A DNA stretch of 22,250 nucleotides, taken from contig JAXDHQ010000207.1 of assembly GCA_034664395.1 (NCBI GenBank), positions 1 to 22,250 of the forward strand, written 5' to 3'. The stretch's first letter is position 1; each line of letters starts with the position of its first letter. Positions 9,589 through 16,282 of this stretch are shown one piece after another. The translations under genes and the position numbers were made by a program. The notes under the pieces were generated by a model that worked only from the letters and a program-made list of their open reading frames with translations, did not search any database and was not told the origin of the DNA. The stretch is from JAOPZW01 sp034664395. GTDB lineage: Bacteria > Actinomycetota > Thermoleophilia > Solirubrobacterales > Solirubrobacteraceae.

Positions 9589-10938
9589 CTACGGCACCTG
9601 CTTGCCCGCCGACTGGGCGAGCTGGGCGTCGATCTGCTTGTCGGCGGCGGCCAGGGCCGCGGCCATGTCGGTCAGGCGCCCGGACTGGATCTTCTGGACG
9701 TAGGTCTGGAAGAGCTCCTGGTTGGCGCTGCCGGCCGCGGTGATCGGCGTCGTCGCGGTCTTGGGGTTGGCGAAGATGTCGAGGAACACCTTGAACCTCG
9801 CGTCCGGCGCGAGCTCGGTCGAGCTCAGCGACGAGGTGGTCGTCGGCACGTTGCGCAGCCCGTTGGACATCAGGGCGAGCGCGTGCTCGTCCGTGGTCAG
9901 GTACTTGACCAGCTCCCAGGCGGCGTCCTTGTGCTTCGCCGTCTTGGGGATGCCGATGATGTTGCCGGTCACGTAGCCGGCACCGTAGAGCTCGGGGTGC
10001 GAGTCGGCCACCGGCATCGGGGCCGTGCCGTAGTCGAGCTCGGGGTGCTCGGCCTTGATGAACGCTGTGCGGAACTCACCGTCGATGGCCATCGCGATCT
10101 TGCCCCGCTCGAAGGCGTTCTGGGCCGAGAACTCGTCGCCGGCGCCGGCCTGCCAGCGCGAGAGCCTGTCGAAGCCGTAGAAGTCGATCAGGTCCTTCTG
10201 CCACTTCAGGAACTCCATCCAGCCGGGGCTCTTGGACAGGACCGACTGGTTCTGCCCGTCGACCCACTGGGCGCCGAACAGCGGCCCGTAGTGCGCGGGG
10301 GCGTTCTCGTAGAAGCCCTGGGCCGGGTCGTAGCCGACGACCTTGAACGTGTTGCCCTGGCGCACGGTCAGCTTCTTGGCGTCGGCCGTCAGCTCGGAGA
10401 AGGTCTTGGGCGGCGACGCGATGCCCGCCTTCTTGAACATCGCCTTGTTGTAGTAGAGGCCGTAGGTGTCGGCGAGCATCGGGAGCGCGCAGCGCGTGCC
10501 CTGGTACTGCGTGTAGTCCTGGACGGCCTTCGGGAAGATGCTCGCGTCGACGTGGTCGCGGGCCATGAGCGGCTTGAGGTCGATCCATCCGCCCGAGGAG
10601 CAGAACGCGCCCGTGTTGTCGGCGGTGAACGACTGCACGACGTCGGGGGCGTTGCCGCTGCGGATGGCGGCGATGATGCGGTCGTCGCTGACGCCGCCGA
10701 CGACCTTGACGGAGATCTTCGGATGGCTGGCGTGGAACGCCGCCACCGTCTGCTTGATGACTCCGAGCTCGCGGTTGGTGAACCCGACCCAGATGGTGAT
10801 GCTCTGGGGCTTGGCGCTCGTGCCGCCGCCCGATGAGGCCTGGTTGGAGCTCGAACTGCCTCCGCCTCCGCCTCCGCCGCCGCAGGCGCCGAGCGCCAGC
10901 GCCACGACGAGGACGCCCGACATCGCCACGCGTCTCAT
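9589..10938 (-). CDS. Extracellular sugar-binding lipoprotein of the ABC importer
   Basis: A 449-residue family 1 solute-binding protein. The N-terminus is a lipoprotein signal: a short basic start, a hydrophobic stretch and the lipobox L16-G17-A18-C19. A Gly8-Ser4 linker follows, probably a flexible tether to the membrane. The mature part has the typical SBP_bac_1 look: ITIWVGFTNRELGVIKQTVAAF near the start, GNAPDVVQS, DTYGLYYNKAMFKKAG, and an EFRTAF/GTAPMP region. The ligand is not deducible from sequence but should be the substrate of the downstream GH4 enzyme and kinase, such as a beta-linked disaccharide. It is the first gene of the operon. The ATG at 10938 has a purine-rich GGGGAGGG about four bases upstream. 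A second ATG five codons in is less well placed. Confidence 0.92.
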   Translation of the reverse strand: MRRVAMSGVLVVALALGACGGGGGGGGSSSSNQASSGGGTSAKPQSITIWVGFTNRELGVIKQTVAAFHASHPKISVKVVGGVSDDRIIAAIRSGNAPDVVQSFTADNTGAFCSSGGWIDLKPLMARDHVDASIFPKAVQDYTQYQGTRCALPMLADTYGLYYNKAMFKKAGIASPPKTFSELTADAKKLTVRQGNTFKVVGYDPAQGFYENAPAHYGPLFGAQWVDGQNQSVLSKSPGWMEFLKWQKDLIDFYGFDRLSRWQAGAGDEFSAQNAFERGKIAMAIDGEFRTAFIKAEHPELDYGTAPMPVADSHPELYGAGYVTGNIIGIPKTAKHKDAAWELVKYLTTDEHALALMSNGLRNVPTTTSSLSSTELAPDARFKVFLDIFANPKTATTPITAAGSANQELFQTYVQKIQSGRLTDMAAALAAADKQIDAQLAQSAGKQVP

Positions 10939-10980
10939 GAGCCCTCCCCGAACGGCTGCGACCCGGTGCCCGGCCCGCCC

Positions 10981-11005
10981 AACCGTTCTGGTTAGTGAAC
11001 CTTAC
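10981..11005. promoter_or_regulatory. Candidate operator between sugar operon and ROK regulator
   Basis: Alternating half sites AACC-N5-GGTT-N4-AACC lie at 10981-11002, and GTTAGTGAACCTTAC (10991-11005) is an imperfect palindrome. The element sits just downstream of the predicted transcription start of the operon, a position where binding would block initiation. This is the obvious place for the divergent ROK protein to bind, but the assignment is inferred from position. Confidence 0.5.
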
Positions 11006-11013
11006 GAGAAGGG

Positions 11014-11043
11014 ACCGTACCCCCGTCGGGTCGGCCGAGTCAA
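11014..11043 (-). promoter_or_regulatory. Predicted sigma-70-type promoter of the sugar operon
   Basis: On the minus strand, TTGACT (11043-11038) and TACGGT (11019-11014) are separated by 18 bases. The predicted start of transcription is near 11007, giving a leader of about 70 bases with a Shine-Dalgarno-like GGGGAGGG just before the ATG at 10938. It faces the operon and overlaps the ROK upstream region. Confidence 0.6.
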
Positions 11044-11078
11044 GCCCCTGCCTGTCCCGATGTGCGTGATCATTCCGT

Positions 11079-11084
11079 TAGGCT
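11079..11084 (+). promoter_or_regulatory. Candidate -10 box (TAGGCT) of the ROK gene
   Basis: TAGGCT ends 10 bases before the ATG at 11095, so transcription would start at or very close to the start codon. No clear -35 box or Shine-Dalgarno is seen. Confidence 0.3.
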
Positions 11085-11094
11085 GCCTGACGAG

Positions 11095-12285
11095 ATGTCA
11101 ACCGCGCCTGCGCCGCGCCGCGCCACCGCCCCGCTGCTGAAGGACCTCAACGAGCGCACGGTCCTCGAGGCCATCCGCAGCGGCGCGCCGATCTCGCGCG
11201 CCGAGATCTCCCGCCGCGCGGGGATCTCCAAGCCGACCGTCTCGCTGGCGCTGCAGTCGCTGCTCGACGCCGGGCTGGTGCGCGAGGCGGCGCACGATCC
11301 GGACGGTCCCAGCTACGGCGCCGTCTTCTTCGAGCCGGTCGCCGAGGCGGCGGTGGTGCTCGGCGTCGACGTGGGCGCGCGCTTCCTGCGCGCGGCGCTC
11401 TGCGACCTGCGCGGCACGGTCCGCGCGCGCCAGGACGTCGAGCTCACGGGCGCCGACGCCGCCGGCGTGCTGTCGGCGATCGCCGACCTGCGCACCGGGC
11501 TCGTGGCCGCGGCCGGCCTGTCCGTCGACCTGCTCGACGGGGTCGTGGTCGGCGTCCCGGGCGTCGTCGGCTTGCAGACCGGGCGCCTGCACCTGGCGCT
11601 CAACGTCCCCGGCCTCGAGGGCATGGCCTTCGGCGCCGAGCTGCAGGAGCGCCTCGGCCTGCCGGTGCAGGTCGAGAACGACATCAACCTCGCCGCGCTG
11701 GGCGAGCAGTGGCGCGGCGTGGCCCGCGGCGTCGAGGACTTCGCCTTCCTGTCGATCGGTACCGGCGTGGGCGCCGGGCTCGTCCTCCACGGCGAGCTGC
11801 ACCGCGGCCGCCACGGCGCCGCCGGCGAGGTGGACTACTTCGCCGCCGGGCTGGGCGAGGACGTCGACCCGTGCGCCGCGGCCGTCTCGGCGGTCGCCGC
11901 GGAGCGGGCGTCGGCGCCCGGGGTCAGCACGACGCTCATGGCGCCCTACGACGTGCGGAGCGTCTTCGCCGCCGCCCGCGGTGGCGACGCGGTCGCGAGC
12001 GGCGTCGTCGACGAGGAGGCGCGCCGGATCGCCGCCCACATCGTCCCCATCGCCGCGGTGACCGACGTCGCGCTCGTCGTGCTCGGCGGCGGACTCGGCG
12101 CCAACGGCGACCTGCTGCTCGCGCCGGTCCGCGCCCGCCTGGCCGAGTGGGTCCCGTTCCCGCCGAAGGTCGAGGTCTCGAGCCTCGGCGAGGCCGCCGT
12201 CCTCACCGGCGCGCTGTCGGTGGGCGTGCGCGGCGCGCTGGACAACGTGTTCGTCAACCGGACGCGCGCGGTGGCCGGCGGCTGA
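11095..12285 (+). CDS. ROK-family transcriptional regulator
   Basis: A 396-residue protein with an N-terminal winged helix-turn-helix (RAEISRRAGISKPTVSLALQSLLDAGLV, about 35-62) joined to a ROK/ASKHA sugar-binding domain. The ROK part shows VLGVDVGARFLRAALCDL, VVGVPGVVG, VENDINLAALGE and SIGTGVGAGLVLHGEL. After GAAGEV, where ROK proteins usually carry the zinc motif CxCGxxGCxE, this protein reads DYFAAGLGEDVDPCAAAVSA with a single Cys, so zinc binding looks lost. It is probably the repressor of the divergent ABC-GH4 operon, relieved by a sugar or sugar phosphate. The ATG at 11095 is preferred to the GTG at 11062 because the extra 11 residues look non-coding and a -10-like box lies in that stretch. 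Confidence 0.87.
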   Translation: MSTAPAPRRATAPLLKDLNERTVLEAIRSGAPISRAEISRRAGISKPTVSLALQSLLDAGLVREAAHDPDGPSYGAVFFEPVAEAAVVLGVDVGARFLRAALCDLRGTVRARQDVELTGADAAGVLSAIADLRTGLVAAAGLSVDLLDGVVVGVPGVVGLQTGRLHLALNVPGLEGMAFGAELQERLGLPVQVENDINLAALGEQWRGVARGVEDFAFLSIGTGVGAGLVLHGELHRGRHGAAGEVDYFAAGLGEDVDPCAAAVSAVAAERASAPGVSTTLMAPYDVRSVFAAARGGDAVASGVVDEEARRIAAHIVPIAAVTDVALVVLGGGLGANGDLLLAPVRARLAEWVPFPPKVEVSSLGEAAVLTGALSVGVRGALDNVFVNRTRAVAGG

Positions 12286-12348
12286 TCGGCGCGCGCGGCG
12301 TAGGGTTCGCGGCTCGCTGCGTCCGCTCGATCAAGGAGATCCGGTCCC

Positions 12349-13146
12349 ATGTGCTTCGCCTTCGACGCCCGGCCCCCCGAGCTGCCCGTCGACCTCGCGC
12401 TGCCGCCGCTGGCCGGCGGCGCCGGCGCGGAGATCCTCGAGCTGACCTCGGAGGACGGGACGCGCTTCTCGGCCGCTCTGGCCGAGTCGCCCTCGGCCTC
12501 GCCCGAGGCGACCGGCGTGGTGATCCTGCCCGACGTCCGCGGGCTGTACCGGTTCTACCTCGAGCTCGCCGAGCGCTTCGCGCAGGCCGGCCATCACGCG
12601 ATCGCCATCGACTACTTCGGTCGCACGGCGGGGACGGGCGAGCGCGACGCCGACTTCGACTTCTGGCCCCACGTCGAGCGCACGAGCGTCGAGCAGGTGC
12701 AGGCGGACGCCGCGGCGGCGATCCAGGAGCTGCGCGAGCGCACGGGCGTCGAGGCGGTGGTGACGGTCGGCTTCTGCTTCGGGGGACTGCACTCGTTCCT
12801 GGCCGCCACCAGCGCCGAGCTCGACCTCGCCGGCGTGGTGGGGTTCTACGGGGCGCTGGACGGCACGCGCCTGGGGGCGCCGTCGCCGCCGGACCACACG
12901 GGCGAGATGCGCTGCCCGGTCCTCGGCCTGTTCGGCGGGGCCGACCCCGGCATCCCGCTCGAGCGGGTCGACGCCTTCGAGCGGGGGATGGCGGCGGCCG
13001 GCGTCGAGCACGAGGTCGTCACGTACCCGGGCGCGCCGCACTCGTTCTTCGACCGCTCGTTCGAGGAGCACGCCGAGGCGTGCACCGACGCGTGGCGGCG
13101 GGTGCTCGGGTTCCTCGAGCGCGTGGGCGCGCCGGTCGCGCGGTAG
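12349..13146 (+). CDS. Dienelactone hydrolase family protein
   Basis: A 265-residue alpha/beta hydrolase of the DLH family. The catalytic triad is readable: nucleophile Cys143 in GFCFGG, Asp199 in GGADPGIP and His231 in GAPHSFFDR. VVILPDVRGLYRFYLELAERFAQAGHHAIAIDYFGR is the family's N-terminal core. Classic enzymes hydrolyse dienelactone in chlorocatechol breakdown, but most genomic paralogues have unknown substrates and no aromatic-degradation genes are near. The usual active-site Glu of true dienelactone hydrolases is not evident, which argues for another ester or lactone substrate. An AAGGAG lies 10 bases before the ATG, and TAGGGT at 12301 is a possible -10 box. It lies 63 bases after the ROK gene and may have its own promoter. 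Confidence 0.88.
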   Translation: MCFAFDARPPELPVDLALPPLAGGAGAEILELTSEDGTRFSAALAESPSASPEATGVVILPDVRGLYRFYLELAERFAQAGHHAIAIDYFGRTAGTGERDADFDFWPHVERTSVEQVQADAAAAIQELRERTGVEAVVTVGFCFGGLHSFLAATSAELDLAGVVGFYGALDGTRLGAPSPPDHTGEMRCPVLGLFGGADPGIPLERVDAFERGMAAAGVEHEVVTYPGAPHSFFDRSFEEHAEACTDAWRRVLGFLERVGAPVAR

Positions 13147-13170
13147 GAGCGCGCTGCGCTCCGGGCGCCG

Positions 13171-13201
13171 AGGATCCGTCCGCCTTCGGCGGTCGGATCC
13201 T
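13171..13201. terminator. Hairpin downstream of the dienelactone-hydrolase gene
   Basis: AGGATCCGTCCGCC pairs with GGCGGTCGGATCCT across a TTC loop, 14 positions with a single T-T mismatch. No T-run follows, so it is not a classic intrinsic terminator, but such U-less hairpins are common at gene ends in high-GC actinobacteria. It could serve both this gene and the small minus-strand ORF that ends at 13231. Confidence 0.55.
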
Positions 13202-13230
13202 GTCGGTCGTGGGCGCGTGGTACCTGGTTG

Positions 13231-13425
13231 CTAGTCGTGGCGGCGGAGGCCTCGGAGCTCGCGGCGCACCTGTGCGAGGCGGGTACGAGCATCGAGGACC
13301 TCACGCACGCCGCCGAACGCCGTGCGGGCACGGACCTCACGCCGGGTGACGTCGGCTGCGATGGCGCGCTCGCGCATCTCGAGCGAGCGCAGCAGCAGAC
13401 GCGCCGGAGGCGTGGCGACGGTCAT
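13231..13425 (-). CDS. Small hypothetical protein divergent from lexA
   Basis: A 64-residue basic protein, MTVATPPARLLLRSLEMRE onward, predicted to be mostly helical and Arg-rich. I recognise no family. Support for a real gene is moderate: it fills an otherwise empty gap between the hydrolase and lexA, has a clean ATG at 13425, and has a TAGCGT box 8 bases upstream matching the leaderless pattern of other genes here. Against it, Arg-rich short frames arise by chance in this composition. Codon-position GC or conservation next to lexA would settle it. Confidence 0.4.
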   Translation of the reverse strand: MTVATPPARLLLRSLEMRERAIAADVTRREVRARTAFGGVREVLDARTRLAQVRRELRGLRRHD

Positions 13426-13433
13426 GCGCAGCA

Positions 13434-13439
13434 CGCTAG
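13434..13439 (-). promoter_or_regulatory. Candidate -10 box (TAGCGT) of the small ORF
   Basis: TAGCGT on the minus strand ends eight bases before the ATG at 13425, which would place the transcription start at the start codon. Confidence 0.3.
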
Positions 13440-13510
13440 ACCCGTGCCCGCGCTCCGGCAAGCGGCGACGGACGTTCCGGCCGGACCGAGCGGGCTTTGC
13501 CGCACGGCGC

Positions 13511-13540
13511 TTGCGTTCCGTCCACGCCCCGCGCTACCTT
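13511..13540 (+). promoter_or_regulatory. Predicted lexA promoter
   Basis: TTGCGT (13511-13516) and TACCTT (13535-13540) are separated by 18 bases. The predicted start falls inside the SOS box that follows directly, as expected of an autorepressed lexA. Confidence 0.6.
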
Positions 13541-13542
13541 CT

Positions 13543-13556
13543 CGAACACGTGTTCG
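13543..13556. promoter_or_regulatory. SOS box (LexA operator)
   Basis: CGAACACGTGTTCG is a perfect 14-bp palindrome and an exact match to the Gram-positive/actinobacterial LexA consensus CGAAC-N4-GTTCG. It lies directly downstream of the predicted -10 box of lexA, so binding should block transcription and give negative autoregulation. Confidence 0.93.
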
Positions 13557-13596
13557 CATCACCGCCCACCGTTACCGGCCCAGGAGGCCGCGCCCC

Positions 13597-14241
13597 ATGG
13601 ACCTGACCAAGCGCCAGCAGGAGATCTTCGACTTCATCAAGCGCTACTCGGCCAAGTACGGCTATCCACCGACGGTGCGCGACATCGGCAAGGCCGTCGG
13701 CCTGGCCTCGTCGTCGACGGTGCACGCGCACCTGGCGAACCTGGAGAAGCTCGGGCTGCTGCGCCGCGATCCGACCAAGCCACGCGCGATCGAGCTGCTC
13801 GACCGCGTGCGCGAGGACGTCGGCAGCGCGGTCGGCTCCGCCGTGGAGAACTTCCGCGGCGTGCTGCGCCCGGGCCTGCCGCTGGTCGGCCAGGTGGCGG
13901 CCGGGTCGCCGATCCTGGCCGAGGAGAACATCGAGGACTACATCCAGGTGCCGCCGATCGCCGGCGGCGACGACGGCGAGTACGTCCTGCGCGTGCGCGG
14001 CGACTCGATGAAGGACGCGGGCATCCTGGCGGGCGACTACGTGGTGGTGCGCCCGCAGGAGACCGCCACCGACGGCGAGATCGTGGTGGCGCTCGTGGGG
14101 GAGGAGGCGACCGTCAAGCGCTTCTTCCGCGAGTCCGACCACGTCCGCCTGCAGCCCGAGAACGTCACCATGGAGCCGATCCGCTCGCGCGACGTGCGCC
14201 TGCTCGGTCGGGTGGTCGGGGTGTTCAGGAGCGTGAGCTAG
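13597..14241 (+). CDS. lexA: LexA repressor (SOS response, self-cleaving)
   Basis: A 214-residue LexA, full length. The N-terminal winged helix (1-65) reads LTKRQQEIFDFIKRY, then PPTVRDIGKAVGLASSSTVHAHLANLEKLG, the DNA-reading helix. The C-terminal S24 peptidase half has the autocleavage bond Ala102-Gly103 (VAAGSPI), nucleophile Ser137 (RGDSM) and general base Lys174 (ATVKRF). RecA-stimulated self-cleavage inactivates it and releases the DNA-damage regulon. The ATG at 13597 is chosen over in-frame upstream starts because AGGAGG lies nine bases before it, homology begins there, and the promoter and SOS box lie just upstream. The next gene begins two bases after the stop. Confidence 0.97.
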   Translation: MDLTKRQQEIFDFIKRYSAKYGYPPTVRDIGKAVGLASSSTVHAHLANLEKLGLLRRDPTKPRAIELLDRVREDVGSAVGSAVENFRGVLRPGLPLVGQVAAGSPILAEENIEDYIQVPPIAGGDDGEYVLRVRGDSMKDAGILAGDYVVVRPQETATDGEIVVALVGEEATVKRFFRESDHVRLQPENVTMEPIRSRDVRLLGRVVGVFRSVS

Positions 14242-14243
14242 CC

Positions 14244-14615
14244 ATGCCGGCGACCCTCAGCCTGCCGTTCGACGTCGCGCGCCGCGGCGGCCCGGCCGAT
14301 CGTTCGCAGGGACGGCTCGGCGCCACCTGCCGGAGCCGGACGGCGGACCTCGACGGTGCGCAGGCCGCCACGGGGCTCGTGGAGGAGCGCGAGCGCGGCC
14401 GCGGCGGCGCCACGGGCGCGCCGCTCGTGGACGAGCGCGAGCGCGGACGCGGCGGCGCCACGCTGGATCAGGTGATCCTGGGCGCGTGGGACGAGCTCAC
14501 CGCACACGCCTCGGTGGCCTGCCCGGTGTGCCGGGGGAAGATGGTCCCCCGCTACGGGTCCGAGCCGGTGCCCGTCGGCGGGCGCTGCCGGCGCTGCGGC
14601 ACGACGCTGGGCTGA
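14244..14615 (+). CDS. Small zinc-ribbon protein following lexA
   Basis: A 123-residue protein whose last 33 residues form a likely zinc ribbon: C93-P-V-C96 and C115-R-R-C118. The middle holds a 16-residue in-frame tandem duplication, LVEERERGRGGAT (45-57) then LVDERERGRGGAT (61-73), highly charged and probably disordered. The N-terminal 40 residues look unstructured. The start is two bases after the lexA stop, so it is almost surely co-transcribed with lexA and under SOS control. I recognise no named family; a nucleic-acid-binding or regulatory role is only a guess. Polar variation in the repeat region could make its length differ between strains. Confidence 0.7.
   Translation: MPATLSLPFDVARRGGPADRSQGRLGATCRSRTADLDGAQAATGLVEERERGRGGATGAPLVDERERGRGGATLDQVILGAWDELTAHASVACPVCRGKMVPRYGSEPVPVGGRCRRCGTTLG
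14375..14462 (+). repeat. In-frame 48-bp tandem duplication inside the zinc-ribbon gene
   Basis: Forty bases at 14375-14414 recur at 14423-14462 with two differences, giving a period of 48 bases or 16 codons. The repeat keeps the reading frame and duplicates the charged ERERGRGG segment. Confidence 0.85.
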
Positions 14616-14669
14616 CGCGCGCCCCGGCTGTACGACCACCGGACGCCTGCTCGCGGATCGGCCCGCCCT

Positions 14670-14708
14670 GGGTGCCGGCGGCCCGAGCGACGCCGGCCGC
14701 CCTCACCC
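14670..14708. terminator. Hairpin between convergent genes
   Basis: GGGTG and GGCGGCC pair with GGCCGCC and CACCC, with a small internal loop and an 11-base apical loop. It lies between the zinc-ribbon gene and the convergent 140-residue gene and overlaps the latter's stop codon. There is no T-run, so it is a candidate bidirectional terminator only. Confidence 0.4.
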
Positions 14709-15125
14709 CAACGCCGCGTGCAGCGCCCCCGCCAAAGCCCCGGCGTCGAGATCGCTCGGCTCCCACGGGCCCAGGTACGGGGTGCCCACGTCGGTGCGCA
14801 GGACACGCGCGTGCTCGATGGCGAGCGCCAGCGATCCGGCGACGGCGAGCACGATCGCCGGCGTGACGTCCCCCTCCAGGGCGAGGTCGGCGTGCAGCGC
14901 GACCGCCGCGCGGCGGGCGGCCAGGGCGCCGGGCAGGCCGGCGAGGTCGGCCGCGCGCAGCGCACGCAGCGCCGGCGGGCTCGTCGCGAGCGGCACCGTG
15001 TGGAGGTCGCGGCGCTCGACCACGAGCAGCGGCTCGAGGATCCACCAGCGGTCGTCGGCGTGGTCGCGCGCCTGCTGCTCGACCACCGCGCGGGCCGCCG
15101 CCACGAAGTCCTCGAACGAGCGCAT
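14703..15125 (-). CDS. Hypothetical protein, 140 residues
   Basis: The protein starts MRSFEDFVAAARAVVEQ and is mostly predicted alpha helix with a central WWILEPLLVVERRDLHT segment and a hydrophobic LEGDVTPAIVLAVAGSLALAIEHARVL stretch. No signal peptide and no catalytic motif are seen, and I do not recognise the family. The ATG at 15125 is chosen because the frame upstream of it runs antisense through rnpB and cannot be coding, and because a TACCGT box lies six bases before this ATG, consistent with a leaderless transcript divergent from rnpB. Residue composition is balanced (Asp, Glu, Trp, Val, Leu), unlike the Arg/Pro-rich shadow frames, which supports a real gene. Confidence 0.68.
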   Translation of the reverse strand: MRSFEDFVAAARAVVEQQARDHADDRWWILEPLLVVERRDLHTVPLATSPPALRALRAADLAGLPGALAARRAAVALHADLALEGDVTPAIVLAVAGSLALAIEHARVLRTDVGTPYLGPWEPSDLDAGALAGALHAALG

Positions 15126-15131
15126 GCGCGC

Positions 15132-15137
15132 ACGGTA
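15132..15137 (-). promoter_or_regulatory. Candidate -10 box (TACCGT) of the 140-residue gene
   Basis: TACCGT on the minus strand ends six bases before the ATG at 15125, fitting a transcript that begins at the start codon. It is divergent from the rnpB promoter. Confidence 0.38.
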
Positions 15138-15201
15138 CGCCTCGGCCCCGGCGGGCCACGTGCAGCGCTCGCGAACGCGCGATTTCCCGCTACCCTCGGT
15201 G

Positions 15202-15529
15202 GTGCAAGCCAAGCAGCCGCGACGGGACAGACAGCCCGCCGAGGAAAGTCCGGACACCGCAGGGCAGGGTGGTCGGGGGACCGACCCGGGGAAACCCGCG
15301 GGAAAGTGCCACAGAAACACACCGCCGATGGCGGGACGCTCGAGCTCCCGCACAGGCAAGGTTGAAATGGTGCGGTAAGAGCGCACCAGCGTCACGGTGA
15401 CGTGACGGCTAGGCAAACCCCACCCGGTGCAAGGCCAAGCAGGACCGCTTGAAGGCGACCCGCCGAGGTCCAGGTCGGCCGCATAGATGGATGGCTGCTC
15501 AAGACAGAATCCGGCTTACCGGCTTGCTA
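15202..15529 (+). ncRNA. rnpB: RNase P RNA, bacterial class A
   Basis: The conserved core is clear: GAGGAAAGTCCGGAC at 15240 (CR-I/P4), an ACAGAA/GGTGAAA-type region, and AGAATCCGGCTTACCGG near the 3' end (CR-V/P4 partner). P1 can be drawn as GCAAGCC (15204-15210) with GGCTTGC (15521-15527), and P2 as GCAGCC (15213-15218) with GGCTGC (15493-15498), which fixes both ends to within a few bases. This is the catalytic RNA that trims the 5' leader of pre-tRNAs, working with the RnpA protein (not in the window). A TACCCT box at 15191-15196 gives a promoter starting just before P1. Length is about 330 nt plus the terminator. Open frames through it are spurious. Confidence 0.95.
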
Positions 15530-15532
15530 AGG

Positions 15533-15558
15533 AAAAAGCCCGCTACGGCGGGCTTTTT
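15533..15558 (+). terminator. Intrinsic terminator of rnpB
   Basis: AAAAAGCCCGC pairs perfectly with GCGGGCTTTTT over 11 bp, closed by a C(TACG)G loop, which is a stable UNCG-type tetraloop in RNA, and the 3' arm ends in T5. The A-run on the other side also makes it usable from the opposite strand. Confidence 0.92.
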
Positions 15559-15638
15559 CTATGCGCCGAATCGCTACAGACTCGTCGTGATAGGCGGGCG
15601 ATGCGTGGTACGGGGCAACGTATGGCACAATGGGTGGC

Positions 15639-15860
15639 ATGCGGAAGACGACCGTGTACCTCCCGGACCGGTTGAAGTCGGAGCTCGCACGCGCCGCGGC
15701 AGAGGCCGGCCGCTCGGAGGCCGATCTCATCCGCGAAGGGATCGAGCTGGTGACCGGCCGGGTGGGCGGCGTGGAGCCGCGTCTGCCGCTGTTCGCCAGT
15801 GGTGACCCGGATCTCGCCGAGCGCGTCGACGAGCACCTGGTCGGCTTCGGCGAGCGGTGA
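15639..15860 (+). CDS. vapB: VapB-type antitoxin, ribbon-helix-helix
   Basis: A 73-residue protein starting MRKTTVYLPDRLKSELARAAAEAGRSEADLIREGIE: the beta strand TTVYLP followed by two helices is the CopG/Arc ribbon-helix-helix DNA-binding fold. The C-terminal tail (RLPLFASGDPDLAERVDEHLVGFGER) would wrap and inhibit the toxin. The ATG at 15639 is preferred to the ATG at 15630, which would only add MGG and sits in the probable promoter (TATGGCACAAT at 15621-15631). It overlaps vapC by four bases. The dimer should bind its own promoter and autoregulate with VapC. Confidence 0.9.
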   Translation: MRKTTVYLPDRLKSELARAAAEAGRSEADLIREGIELVTGRVGGVEPRLPLFASGDPDLAERVDEHLVGFGER

Positions 15861-16282
15861 TCCTGCTCGACACGAGCGGCCTGCTGGCCGCGCTGGACTC
15901 GAGCCAACGCCGACACGCCCAGGCGGCGACGGCGCTGCGCGCCGCTCGCGGCCCACTCCTGCTTTCGCCGTTCGTCCTCGCCGAGCTCGACTACCTGCTC
16001 GCGACCCGCGTTGGCCCGCACGCAGCGCTCGCGCTGCTGGCCGAGGTGGCGCGCGGGGCCTTCCGGCTCGAATCCTTCGACGCCGGCGATGTCGCCACGG
16101 CGTCCGAGGTCATCGAAGCCTTCGCCGATCTCGATGTCGGTCTCGCGGACGCCTCGATCGTCGTGCTGTCGCGCCGCTACGAGGCGGTCGATGTGCTGAC
16201 CCTCGACGAACGGCACTTCCGCACGCTCCGCGGAGCCACCGGTCGGCCGTTCCGCATCCTCCCGGCCGACGCGCCAAGCTGA
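15857..16282 (+). CDS. vapC: VapC-type PIN-domain ribonuclease toxin
   Basis: A 141-residue PIN-domain protein. The acidic active site is visible: Asp5 (LLDTSG), Glu43 (LAELDYL), Asp98 (GLADASI), and Asp117 in LTLDERHF, which together bind Mg2+/Mn2+. Family members cleave tRNA or rRNA when released from the antitoxin. The GTG start at 15857 gives a GTGA overlap with the vapB stop, the usual coupling of these pairs. It is the first accessory-type module after rnpB and could help keep the island to its right in place. Confidence 0.9.
   Translation: MILLDTSGLLAALDSSQRRHAQAATALRAARGPLLLSPFVLAELDYLLATRVGPHAALALLAEVARGAFRLESFDAGDVATASEVIEAFADLDVGLADASIVVLSRRYEAVDVLTLDERHFRTLRGATGRPFRILPADAPS

Noticed and set aside
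8497..10836. 779-codon plus-strand frame opposite the permease and binding-protein genes
   Set aside because: Fully antisense to well-supported transporter genes and without any recognisable motif.
13228..13596. In-frame upstream extension of lexA
   Set aside because: It contains the lexA promoter and SOS box; the AGGAGG-preceded ATG at 13597 is the true start.
15126..15416. N-terminal extension of the 140-residue hypothetical protein
   Set aside because: It would be translated from the antisense of rnpB; the ATG at 15125 with its own -10-like box is better placed.
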